Below are positions 43,807-53,658 of a DNA stretch of 64,000 bases, piece after piece; within the stretch, counting starts at the first letter, position 1, and each line of letters starts with the position of its first letter. This stretch comes from Rhynchopus sp. YZ270_cl-10 (lineage: Eukaryota > Euglenozoa > Diplonemea > Diplonemida > Diplonemidae): positions 203,689-267,688 of the forward strand of contig OZ037860.1 in NCBI GenBank assembly GCA_964035575.1. Reading direction: 5' to 3'. The translations under genes were made by a program, and so were the position numbers. A model generated the notes under the pieces. The model was not told the DNA's origin. It made no database searches and saw only the letters and a list, made by a program, of their open reading frames with translations.

Positions 43807-44003
43807 TTTCTTTTTCTTTTTCTTTTTCGATAGCAATTACTTGTTTCTTTTTTTGCTTCTACCCAGGACGTATATTTCCGCCTCCGGAAAAGCTAAAAAA
43901 AAACAAAAACAAAAAAAAAAGGTACATTTCCTGGTTTTTCCACTATCCTGACAACTTTTTATTTCATGACCCTTATTTGTTTCTCTTCCCATTCCCGAGA
44001 CAG

Positions 44004-44233
44004 CTGCCTTTGAGAACGAACCACTCACGTACTCACTTGAACAATACTATTTCAACAAAAACTGTCAAAAAGGTGTCTCAAATCAAAAGGTCAGGAAGCA
44101 TGCTAACAGGAATGTTGGATGGGAAGAAGGAGGAGGGGGTTCGTTTGAAAACATGAAACATGGAAACATGAATGACATCAGGAAGAGGCTGTTCTCTTAC
44201 ATAGCCGCAGGTGTCCTAAGGCAAGCTCAGTGA
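44004..44233 (+). other. Plus-strand open exon-like stretch, unidentified
   Basis: Open frame of 76 codons that ends in TGA (44231-44233) and begins right after a pyrimidine stretch ending CAG (43985-44003). Reads AAFENEPLTYSLEQYYFNK early and RKRLFSYIAAGVLRQAQ at the end. The composition is gene-like, but there is no start codon near its 5' edge, which fits a last exon. I recognise no family, and its direction is opposite to that of the neighbouring genes. Confidence 0.35.
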
Positions 44234-45862
44234 GAACAGAAATCTCACGTAGAGCATAAGGGTAAAAAGCTTGCTCGATACTTTCGCTCTTCTTTTTTTT
44301 TGCATCGACATTCTGATGACGTTTCGCTGAGAATTTAAAAAAAAAAACTGTTTTTTTTTTAACGATTTTCTTTTGGGGGGGGAGGAAGGCTGACAGACAT
44401 TATATTCTGTCAGCAACACAAAACAAACATATGGGTGCTGATACAACCTCATATGGATTGTGTAAGCAAATGTGATCTCTAAAAAGAGGGGCAAAAAAAG
44501 AAATAAAAAAACCTTGGCACAACGATGAATCCCTCACCGCCGTAACCTAAAAGAAGAAAAGAGTTGTAAGATGAAAGCCTCTCTGTCGCTTTGCTCACCT
44601 TAAATAGTTCGGTATAACAAATTCATATACTTTCAAATAAAATTTGAAAAAGTAGAGTTGAAATACAAAGCCCTCTCGTGAACAGTGTACCTCCAAAAAA
44701 AAAAAAAAATGATTCCTCCCCAGATATTCACCAAATAAAGGGGCTGTCTTTTTACTTTTTATTATTGTTGCTGAAAAGGTGCACGAAGACCTGGTAAAAT
44801 CCTTTATGTAGTGTTTCCTTCAAATCTTGGTGTGGCCGACAACCCTTAAAAGAAAATAGCAGAAAGTAGCACAAAAAATAGCACCCCCCTTTCAACCACA
44901 CCATGTGTCTTAAAGAGCTAATTCTGGAAGGTCAGAAATAGGTCATTTGACGCACGATTGACAAAGGGGGTAGGTTAAGAACAAATGAATGTGCCTAGAG
45001 CATATCTCTGCAGGGAGAAAGAGAAGGTAACACAGCAACACGGCCTCTCCTACGAACGCAGAGGCGGCCAAGCACCTCAAGGACGCTCGCCCCAAACGTG
45101 CCTCATGATACAGTGCTCTAGCAAGGTATCATGGGGGTGGGTTGAGGGGTGGAGAGGGGGTGTGTGTGGGTTCTTCTCTTTGGAACAGAAAGAAAAGAAA
45201 CCATATCCTTGCTCCGGGAGGGGATCGGTATTGATAGGTGTAGGTAGGGGTTACTGATACAGGGGGGATGCCATTTTTGTAATACCCCCTGGAAACACAC
45301 ACACACACACAAACACACACAAAATGCAATGGTAAAATTTACAAAGGACACACACCCCCTATCTTGACTAGGTAGTTGACCGGTTTCCCATAGCACCATA
45401 TCCGCCGACAAAAAAAAGAGTCGAATGTAATAGAATAGCGTAGCAACATAAATCAACGAGCCTCACAAAATACGAAATAAAAAGTAGTAGTTGGTGCAGG
45501 CACCGACCCAGCCCGGATGAAAGCACAACTTTAAAAAAAAAAAATTGAAAATATGAAATGCACCGAAAAGTTCAAACACAACTGAACTATAGAAGGGAAA
45601 GGCTCTAAACTCTCACAATCTCACAAAAAAGAGAGAATTGGTTATTGATGCAGACATCCTCAACTGACCCCCCTCTGTACGATGCCAGCCATGAATGAAA
45701 GCACAATAAAGAGTTGGTGAGTATTTAAAAAAATGGGGAGAAAGGGGTGGGGGCTCTATCTCAAACACGGGTTTCGGCTTGGTACCCTTTTTAAAAAGGG
45801 GAAAACGTCTTCACAAAAGCGCTCCAAAATCCACCGTCTTTTTAGGGGAAAAAAAACAAAAT
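44234..45862. other. Spacer with stem-loop cassettes
   Basis: About 1.6 kb. It has an AGATGAA-type cassette (44569-44600), an ACAAAGCCCTC-type cassette (about 44651-44690) and two GATGCAGGCACC-type cassettes (about 45488-45530 and 45642-45705), plus an (AC)n run near 45296-45318. No supportable gene. Confidence 0.5.
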
Positions 45863-46834
45863 CTAAAGAGTGATGGACTTTAGTGCGCCAATCATGGGAA
45901 GGCTTTCGCCGGTCGCGGAGTAGAGCATAACAAGGAAAGGAAGGCCGAAGGCGGTGATGAAGGAGTCGAGGCCACGTGCACGTCTGGAGATGACAGGGCT
46001 TGCTGCTGCGGCAAGTGTGTTGATAGAGGAGGTGTAGTGTGCGAAGAGGAAGTGCGCTGCGTAGTATTGGCCTATCGCCTGCAGACGGTTCAGAGGCTCC
46101 ACCAGGAACACCACCACAGGGAACGCCCCCCACAGCGGCGGGTCAATCCCAAAGAACCCAAACGCCCACAGCGAAAACGACGCGCAAAACTGATACACCA
46201 TCGACGTCCGCAGCGCGTTCTTCACTGCCTGCTTCAACCTCTTCACAAGGTCCTCCAGCTTTTTGTTCCCCTTCGCAACGTTCATCACCAGCGCCTGCAG
46301 AACATACGCAGACAGAAGCGCTTTAATCCCCCACTTCCACCCTGCGACTCCGTAGTGCGCGAAATCCCCCCAGGTCATTGCCTTGGAGACTTCGGGGTTG
46401 GCGGCGAATTTTTGGACAGCTTTGCGTCCGGGGAGGCCGAGGAGCTTGCCCATGGTGGAGGTGAATTCGGGGTGCACGGAGTTGTCCAATCCTGCGGCAG
46501 AGCGGGGCCACTTGGTCCACATGACGCACGCTATGGGGAGGAAGGCGGCAAACGTCGATGCCTTGTCGTCGAGAGGTCCAGTAGGTATCATGTTGAGAAG
46601 CTTTGCCAGCAGCGCCATGGTCGCAAGCTTCTTGTTCTCAGACTTCCACCGGCTCCCCACCAGAGCAAGCGTCACCGCAAAGGAAAGCAACGTGCGTTTC
46701 GTCTTCAGCTCAGCACCATCAAGCGTCTCATCCTGGTACAGACGGCGTACATTCTCCTTCGAAAGAACCTTCGACGAAGCTGCCTGAGTACCTACAACAA
46801 GACCCAACTCCGTCAAAGTTGATAAATTCACCAT
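45863..46834 (-). CDS. Multi-pass membrane protein, possibly TMEM135-like
   Basis: A 323-residue single-exon protein with several hydrophobic segments, for example around TLLSFAVTLALVG, FAAFLPIACVMW, ALLSAYVLQALVM, MVYQFCASFSLWAFGFFGI and FPVVVFLVEPLNRL. The helix LKQAVKNALRTSMVY before a membrane segment is reminiscent of TMEM135-type proteins of peroxisomes and mitochondria. The likeness is weak, so the name is only a suggestion. No signal peptide. The start at 46834 follows a short leader with poly-C and poly-T. The left border of the composite mobile element lies just 117 nt upstream of this ATG. Confidence 0.5.
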   Translation of the reverse strand: MVNLSTLTELGLVVGTQAASSKVLSKENVRRLYQDETLDGAELKTKRTLLSFAVTLALVGSRWKSENKKLATMALLAKLLNMIPTGPLDDKASTFAAFLPIACVMWTKWPRSAAGLDNSVHPEFTSTMGKLLGLPGRKAVQKFAANPEVSKAMTWGDFAHYGVAGWKWGIKALLSAYVLQALVMNVAKGNKKLEDLVKRLKQAVKNALRTSMVYQFCASFSLWAFGFFGIDPPLWGAFPVVVFLVEPLNRLQAIGQYYAAHFLFAHYTSSINTLAAAASPVISRRARGLDSFITAFGLPFLVMLYSATGESLPMIGALKSITL

Positions 46835-47690
46835 TGTTCGGGGGGGGGTTTTTTTTTGCCTGGAATTAAATTATTTAGAATTTATCAAAAATTGAAAACG
46901 ACTTCAGGATGTAGTGAAGTATAAAGCATAAATGAAAGACAATTATTTCATATCAGTCCTATTCGTGGTCCTTTACCCCCCCCCCCCCCCCTTCCTTTAC
47001 CCCCCCCCCCCTTATTTTACCCCCTTTTTCAGAAAAAAACGGTTCAGGCCAAAATAACATGGTCCTTTACCCCCCCCCCTAGGGGGTCGCATTGTCCTCA
47101 CAAAAAGTGAAATAAAAATTTTTTGTGACATAGATACTCGTTTCCCGTGGAAAACTAGACACATACCCACCCCAAAAATGTTCGGAGGATCCAATGAAAC
47201 CATTTTTTTACACTTTGGTGGGCTCAGAAATACCCAAAATGGGGAAAATTAGTGAAAAATGGACTTTTACCCCAAAATGGGCAAAAGTGGTTTTTTAGCA
47301 AAAAAATTGATTTTTTTGGATCACCAGAGGTCTATTTTGGTGACTCTCCGGTGCAAATCGGGTCCCAGGGGTCCTGTGGACCTGATTTCAACGACCAACA
47401 GGCTTCTGTACCACTTGCAAATGATTTTTTTTGAGTTTTTGAGTCAAAAAAAGTGCTTGTCCACCCCTTGTCCACCCCTTGTCCAGTCCAGGACTTTTCC
47501 CCTGGCCATCACATAAAGTAGGGTATGATGCAAATTTGGGTACATACCCCCCCCCAAAAATGGTCTGCGGACCCAATGGAACCGGTTTTTTACCCTTTGG
47601 AGGACTTAGAAGCACTAGAAATGGGGAAAAGGAGTGAAAAATTGCCCTCCCCCCCAGATGGGGGGGCAGGGGCGGTTTTGGGCTAAAAAA

Positions 47691-47830
47691 TGCCAATTTA
47701 GGGCCGCCAGAGGCCTCTTGGGGTCACTCTCCTGTGGAAATCGTACTCCTGGGGGTCCTGTGGGCCTGATTTCGGCCAGCTGCACCCTTTTGGACCCTTC
47801 GAACCGATCTTGGTTTGAAATATTGAGTTG
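47691..47830. repeat. Internal direct repeat of composite element (A)
   Basis: Landmarks GCCAGAGGCCTCTTGGGGTC, CCTGGGGGTCCTGTGGGCCT and ACCCTTTTGGACCCTTCGAA. It recurs at 48085-48225 with about 90% or more identity by eye. A more diverged copy lies around 47320-47400. Confidence 0.75.
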
Positions 47831-48084
47831 AACATGACCCCCTGAACCCGTGCGTATGCGCCTCAAACACCCCCCTCACCCCTCCCCCCTCACTGCCCAC
47901 CTTCTCCTACCCTGCCAGGCGTAACAAATAAAAAAACGACCTCCCCCTCACAAAAAGCGTCTGAGGATGCTGCTGAGTTCGTGAGGAGGTTCGTGGATGG
48001 GGAGCAGATCAGGGGCGTGTGTATGGCGTGTCCTGATGAAGTGCTTCAGCTGGGGCTCGAAATGCACGGCTGTGGGGGGAGGCA

Positions 48085-48225
48085 GAAAATGCCAAATTAG
48101 GGATGCCAGAGGCCTCTTGGGGTCACTCTCCGGTGGAAATCGTACTCCTGGGGGTCCTGTGGGCCTGATTTCGACGAGCTGCACCCTTTTGGACCCTTCG
48201 AACCGATCTTGGTTTGAATTATTTA
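48085..48225. repeat. Internal direct repeat of composite element (B)
   Basis: Second close copy of the 47691-47830 unit, in the same orientation. Confidence 0.75.
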
Positions 48226-48488
48226 GTCAAATATGTCAAATTCCTCCAATCATAGGCTGTATACAGTACAAAATCATGAAAACACCAATAAAAACGCATT
48301 TTTTTACGTTTTTTCACGTTTTTTGCCGCAAAACCCCCCAAAAACCCCCGGAAACCCATTTTTGGGGTGGCACAGGGTGTGGGTCACCACTGAAATGGTC
48401 CACCAGCGAAAAAATAATAAAAATTACATAAAAACGTTAGCCAATGCGACCCTCTAACCCCCCCCCCCCCCCCCTATAGTACCCTGTT

Positions 48489-48532
48489 GTGGCTGGTACT
48501 TTACCCCCCTGGGGGGGTAAAGTACCAGCCAC
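48489..48532. repeat. Perfect-arm hairpin, 44 bp
   Basis: GTGGCTGGTACTTTACCCCC and its complement meet with almost no loop. It could extrude as a cruciform or fold in RNA. Confidence 0.85.
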
Positions 48533-48548
48533 CAGGCAATTTTTGGGT

Positions 48549-48670
48549 AATTATCACCGCGACACGCCAGGTGGTGTTTTGCCACGAGGGACCTAAACCC
48601 ACGAGCGAAGCGAGGGGGTTTAGGTCCCTCGTGACAAAACACCACCTGGCGTGTAATTATGGGGTGATAG
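48549..48670. repeat. Long hairpin with 38-bp arms
   Basis: CACGCCAGGTGGTGTTTTG continuing into GGGACCTAAACCC, then a short loop ACGAGCGAAGCGAG, then the complement. Outer bases (TATCACC / GGTGATA) extend the pairing with mismatches. Confidence 0.85.
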
Positions 48671-49182
48671 TTTCACATAATGCCGCGCGTACCTGTTTTG
48701 TTTAATGGTTTGCTGGTAGGGGCTGATGTGTTCAGCGGGTCGTACATCCGGAGACTGTAGGACTGGTCTGATTTGAAGCTGGAGACAAGCTCGAAATGAG
48801 GAAAGGGTAAAGTGCAAATCCTTCACCCCTGTTTTTCATCGGGTGTGCAGGTAGATGGGTGCAGGTGGGTACGTTTGTGCCGCGTGGGCGATACGTTTGG
48901 GACACCTCACGGAATCTGAGGCAACATCGTCATCCCTGACCAGTCATGGTACAGGCACAGGCAGAAAGATGATGTGGATGATGTGGATTTCCATGATTCA
49001 TGACCACTTGCGAGGTCGCAAGGAGGTGAGAATTTTTTTCAGACGATACATTTATCATTAGATCATGTGTCGTCACACTGTGTTGCACAAAATTTCACCC
49101 CACGGTGTATGAAAAAGTACCCCCTTCCCACCCAAAAACATGACCAAACCCATAACATGGTCCTTTACCCCCCCCCCTAGGG

Positions 49183-51896
49183 CAGTGCTTTTAGGAAACG
49201 TGGGGAAACGCACGTTTCCCAAAAAACTGGGAAACGGAAACGTTGGGAAACGGGAAACGTTGGCGTTTCTTTGTTGGAAACGTTACGAAACGTGGTTTTG
49301 GGAAACGTGAAGGGAAACGGGGAAAACAAAAAAAAACCCCCCGCGACGATGTCTTTATCACCACAGCGTCACAACAGGAACAACATCACAAAAAATTGTA
49401 CATGAGTGGTGACAATACTCAGTTGGGACATCATAAAAGATGTCGGGATGGCTTCCAAACTGATCTGAGGACAGATACTGCACTCCGCCCAAGCTGAGAT
49501 TGTTACAACCCCACCCAAGAAAAAACAAGTCGCTGAGATTTTTTTTTGAGGTCAACCTACCTGGGGTTCTTTATTGGATACCAACAAAGACAAAAAAGTA
49601 GGTGTTGAAAATGCGCAGTTTCAACAGGAAAAAAACACAATGAAAACAAAGAACGTAAAAAAAAACAAAAAAAAACAAAAAAAAAATCATCCTTCGATTC
49701 CATCCACACTGTCGTCTCCTAGCACCACCTCGTCAAGCTCCCAGTAACCGGCCACGACGTGGGTGGTGGACGTGTTCCTCTTGTTGTACAGAATGCGTGT
49801 AAGTTTGTCAGCCGTGCTGGCTGACAACCCATTGCGCTTCCTGGTTTTTACGTCGCCGTAGCAGCTCCAACCTCTCTCAGCCGCACCAACAGATGAAGTT
49901 TGAGCGAGCATGATTGTTGCCAGCTCTTTGAGCAGAGGCCATTCTGCTCCGAACATGGACCACCACTTGTGTCCACCCCACTTCGACGCGATCGCCTTTT
50001 CTTCTAGTACACCGAAATTTTGCGTGCTCCAGTTTTCGTACTCTTCCAAAGCTTGCAGTGCTTTCTCTTCATCATAATACCGCAGCAGCGCCTCCTGTAG
50101 TAAAGCAGATTATGCGAAGGTCACCTGCCATACATACCTTCAGCCCTGCTTTAGACTCATCGTCATCCCTCGCTGTCAGGCGGAATGTTGGTGACAGTGC
50201 ATGTGCCGCGTTGTGGATGGGGGCTGCAACGTATTTCCATCTGGTGTTCACCCTGTCTGCAATTTTTTGCTTACGTGCTGCCGTGAGGAATTGAGTTATG
50301 GGTAGCGCTTCGATGTTCTTCTTCAGCTCGGCGAAACCCTCCTTCACGTACTCCACGGAAGCGCTGTTCCCCGACGCGTCGTCGTTGTCGTAACGCTTCA
50401 ACACGGTGAAGATCACATCTCCAATGTGCCACGCCCCCTCCAGCTTCTTCCAGAAGGCGTCCTGGAGCACAACCGACGCCCATTCGGTAGCTGTGGCCTT
50501 CGCATCCGCACTCCTTAGCTGAACCTTCCACTCGCCAAAGCCTTCACCAGCAAACATCTCACGCAGCGGCCCTTTCAAGTCCAGCAACCGTTGCATCATG
50601 ATAAAAAAGCTTCCAAAGCGAGTGTCCACAGGTAGCAGCAGCCTCTTGTCGGACCTCTCCTCAAGAAGTGTGACCAAGCGCTGGCGTGTCTTCACCCACT
50701 TCGCCAACGCCGTAGCTTTGTGCACGACTTCATTGAAGAATTTGAATTCTTCCTTTGTGCTCGCTTTGGAGGAGTCACCTAGATCTTCTAAAAGAAGATC
50801 ATAGGTGTGGAGAACACAAACAGACGTTAACACCTTCTCAACCCGGGCTCGAATTAAGGGGAGGGCCTCCTTGCATGCCCCATCAACACAAATGTGTATC
50901 AGCTTCGACCTTACCTCCTCGGGGATAAGCACAGGAAGGGAGCAGATATAGTCTGCGATCGCGGCCATAGTTTTTCTCTTGCTCGTCTTGTTATCTACAT
51001 AGTACGTCGATGTGGACGTACTCACGATCCCGTTAAAGATGGACCTGTCGTTGCAATCAGTCCAGCCGTCCGACAATAACGACAGCCCGAACTTTGCTTC
51101 GGCAAGCATGCCCTTTTCGCAGAGTTTGTCCATCTCTGCGACGTACTCCTGCAGTAGTTCGCCTGCAAGGTCGTCGGGGGATGGCGGCTTGAACTCGGAT
51201 GCCTCAGATTGAGACATCCGCGACAACATCATGACTAACGTCATGAATGAGCGGCTCTTTGCTTTCCGGAAGGGAATGCACTCTTCGTAGAAGAAGTCCC
51301 TAATACTCTGCATGGCTTCGATCTTGGTGGTTACGCGTGTGAGAAAGGGGTCTAGCGACGTTTGTTTGTTGTCCTTCTGCTGCGTTACCTTCGCCTCTGT
51401 GTTCTGCAACTTCGCTTTTGCTATTTCAAACTCATCCTTCTTGTCGTCTTTTGGGGAGCACGCAGTCACTGACGACCCCTTCCCAAGGAGGTGTTCTTTG
51501 ATCCTCCCCGCAGACGACACTGAGAATTTCTTATCACAAAAGGTGCACTCCACCTTCCGGAGCTTTGTCCCTGCACCTTCCACAACCTTCACGTAGTCCC
51601 ACGCGTCATCCGCCTTCCTTTTGGGCATTATGCAAATCTACGGTATAAATGTGTTTGTCTGAAGTGCAGAAAGCGTCGGAGAACGGGGGAGAAAAGAGAG
51701 AGGAGAAAACAAGCGGGGAGGGGATACACAGACGTGCGACTTTTCGCGAGGGTCTTGAGCGTTTTGTCAAATACTATGTGTTAACTAAAGAAAACCCCTT
51801 GCAACGTTTCTTTAGCGTTTCCTCAACGTTTCCCAAGAATCTGGGAAACGTCAACGTTTCCTTTTGGGAAACGTTGACCGTTTCCTAGGCGCACTG
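49183..51896 (-). mobile_element. hAT transposon, apparently complete, 2.7 kb
   Basis: Terminal inverted repeats CAGTGC and GCACTG extend into TAGGAAAC. Sub-terminal clusters of GGGAAACG/AACGTTTCC motifs lie at both ends and probably bind the transposase. The 8-bp target duplication is CCCTAGGG (49175-49182 and 51897-51904), which is itself a palindrome. It encodes one transposase with a single short intron. The perfect duplication and open gene suggest a young insertion into the older composite element. Confidence 0.93.
49687..51628 (-). CDS. hAT family transposase (BED finger, DUF659-type, dimerisation domain), two exons
   Basis: Exon 1 is 50138-51628 and exon 2 is 49687-50094. The 43-nt intron has a GTATGT donor and TACAG acceptor in phase 0. 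The product is 632 residues. An N-terminal BED-type zinc finger (C28, C31, H46) binds DNA. The central part has the DUF659-like LSLLSDGWTD and a later CVDGACKE stretch, which supply the expected catalytic Asp residues. The C-terminus has the hAT dimerisation block (WWSMFGAEWPLLKELATIML, then SSVGAAERGWS with the likely catalytic Glu, and NGLSASTADKLTRI). There are no internal stops, so it is probably functional. It cuts and pastes the 2.7-kb element it lies in. Confidence 0.92.
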
Positions 51897-51904
51897 CCCT
51901 AGGG

Positions 51905-53089
51905 GGTACGACTCCAGCCATTTTTTGCGCACGGAAAATTCATTTGGCATTATCTGGTCATCTCCAAGGCAACTGCGGGTGAAAAACACCCTCAGAGTGG
52001 GTCACAGGGGGCCTGTGGGTCGAAAAACGACCCAGAAGCCACCCCAGAATACAAAAAAATGGAAAAAAATAGTGAAAAAACGGCTTTTTTCACGTTTTGG
52101 CCACTTTGGGCAAAATAGCGATTTTTCGAGAAAAAAATCAAAAACCGGGATATTTTTTGACATCACAAAGCCTCCTTTGGCACAAATATACCCCAAAAGT
52201 GGCCTGTGAGTCCATTCCAACCTGTTTTGGATATATTTGACACTTTTGGAAGTGTTTTTTTGGTGTTTTTAGGTCAAAAAAATGCCCAAGACGTCCCCAA
52301 GACATCCCCAAGACACTTTGCACACCCCCTGTTACGGTCATATTTTTTTCGTTTTTTTGCCTGAAACCCCCAAAATACCCCTCCCGGACCCCACATAGTC
52401 CCGAATATCCATCACACACCCACTCAGAGTGAGTAGAAGCACCCCAAAAAAAATATTTTTTAAAGCCCTAAAATTGTGCTTCAGTTTCGGCAGCATCCAT
52501 GTTGAAGTTGAAGGGCTTTAAAAAATATTTTTTTTGGGGTGCTTCTACTCACTCTGAGTGGGTGTGTGATGGATATTCGGGACTATGTGGGGTCCGGGAG
52601 GGGTATTTTGGGGGTTTCAGGCAAAAAAACGAAAAAAATATGACCGTAACAGGGGGTGTGCAAAGTGTCTTGGGGATGTCTTGGGGACGTCTTGGGCATT
52701 TTTTTGACCTAAAAACACCAAAAAAACACTTCCAAAAGTGTCAAATATATCCAAAACAGGTTGGAATGGACTCACAGGCCACTTTTGGGGTATATTTGTG
52801 CCAAAGGAGGCTTTGTGATGTCAAAAAATATCCCGGTTTTTGATTTTTTTCTCGAAAAATCGCTATTTTGCCCAAAGTGGCCAAAACGTGAAAAAAGCCG
52901 TTTTTTCACTATTTTTTTCCATTTTTTTGTATTCTGGGGTGGCTTCTGGGTCGTTTTTCGACCCACAGGCCCCCTGTGACCCACTCTGAGGGTGTTTTTC
53001 ACCCGCAGTTGCCTTGGAGATGGCCAGATAATGCCAAATGAATTTTCCGTGCGTTTGGTCCCAGCCAAAATGGCTGGAGTCGTATCCCC
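51905..53089. repeat. 1.2-kb near-perfect palindrome
   Basis: Left arm about 51905-52470 and right arm about 52514-53089, with about 43 bp between. Arms match almost base for base (one visible difference is TGGTCATCTCC against TGGCCATCTCC). The right arm has an extra stretch near 53065. The same frames are therefore open on opposite strands of the two arms, which should not be taken as genes. Confidence 0.9.
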
Positions 53090-53470
53090 TACCCCCCCCC
53101 CCCTTATTTTACCCCCCTTTTTCCAAAATTTCCGGTTCACCGACCCAAAGGGGGGGGGGGGGGGGGTAAAGGACCACGAATAGGACTGATACTTTCTTTT
53201 CTTAACGAAACGAAAAGAAAGCAAAGAGGGTGCGAAAAATGTACCCTTGCAAAAAGAAAGACAAGAAAACACTTCATTTATCGCAGTGAAAAAACCAAAT
53301 CCGCTAAAAGCGGGCATCATCCCGTCGTTTTTGCCCACAAACGACCTCCTGTGTGGCCACACGGTTCTGACACCCCAGAATCGCGTTTCCCAGCCCACAT
53401 AGCCAGGTATGGACCCAAAAAACCACCCAAAAAGGTGAAAATCCCGGTTTTAGTAATTTACAAACGCTGT

Positions 53471-53572
53471 ATGTCTTTTATGTGTCTTTTATGTCTTTTA
53501 TGCGAAAAAGTGGGATTTTAAAAGACGATAAAAGACATAAAAGACGTCTTTTAAAAGACATGTTAAAAGACA
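53471..53572. repeat. Hairpin of GTCTTTTAT / ATAAAAGAC repeats
   Basis: Three GTCTTTTAT units are followed by an inverted set of ATAAAAGAC units and a GACGTCTTTTAAAAGACAT hairpin. Lies at the 3' side of the cyclase gene and could form a strong RNA stem. Confidence 0.75.
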
Positions 53573-53658
53573 AGGGGGACCCTTAGCATCGATCACACTC
53601 AGTCTCTGCACGTCTTGTAAAAAACAGTGCTCGAGCTGCACAAATATATCAACTAAAA

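Larger units (their letters stand above)
46951..53191. mobile_element. 6.2-kb composite element with matching inverted ends
   Basis: The left end TATCAGTCCTATTCGTGG is repeated inverted at the right end, followed on both sides by TCCTTTACC and a long C (or G) run. TA at each edge could be the target duplication. Inside are diverged direct repeats (47150-47430, 47545-47830, 48085-48230), hairpins near 48.5 kb, a whole hAT element (49183-51896) and a 1.2-kb palindrome. Without the hAT insertion the host element is about 3.5 kb and shows no protein of its own. The CCTTTACCCC motif also occurs internally at 47062 and 49161, so this may be several related units in a row. Confidence 0.65.

Noticed and set aside
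45040-45110. Short plus-strand frame ending EAAKHLKDARPKRAS
   Set aside because: Too short, upstream splice signal ambiguous, and the minus strand is open too.
52138-52843. Identical frames on opposite strands (MCDGYSGLCGVREGY...)
   Set aside because: They are the same DNA in the two arms of the palindrome. No known domain and low-complexity composition.
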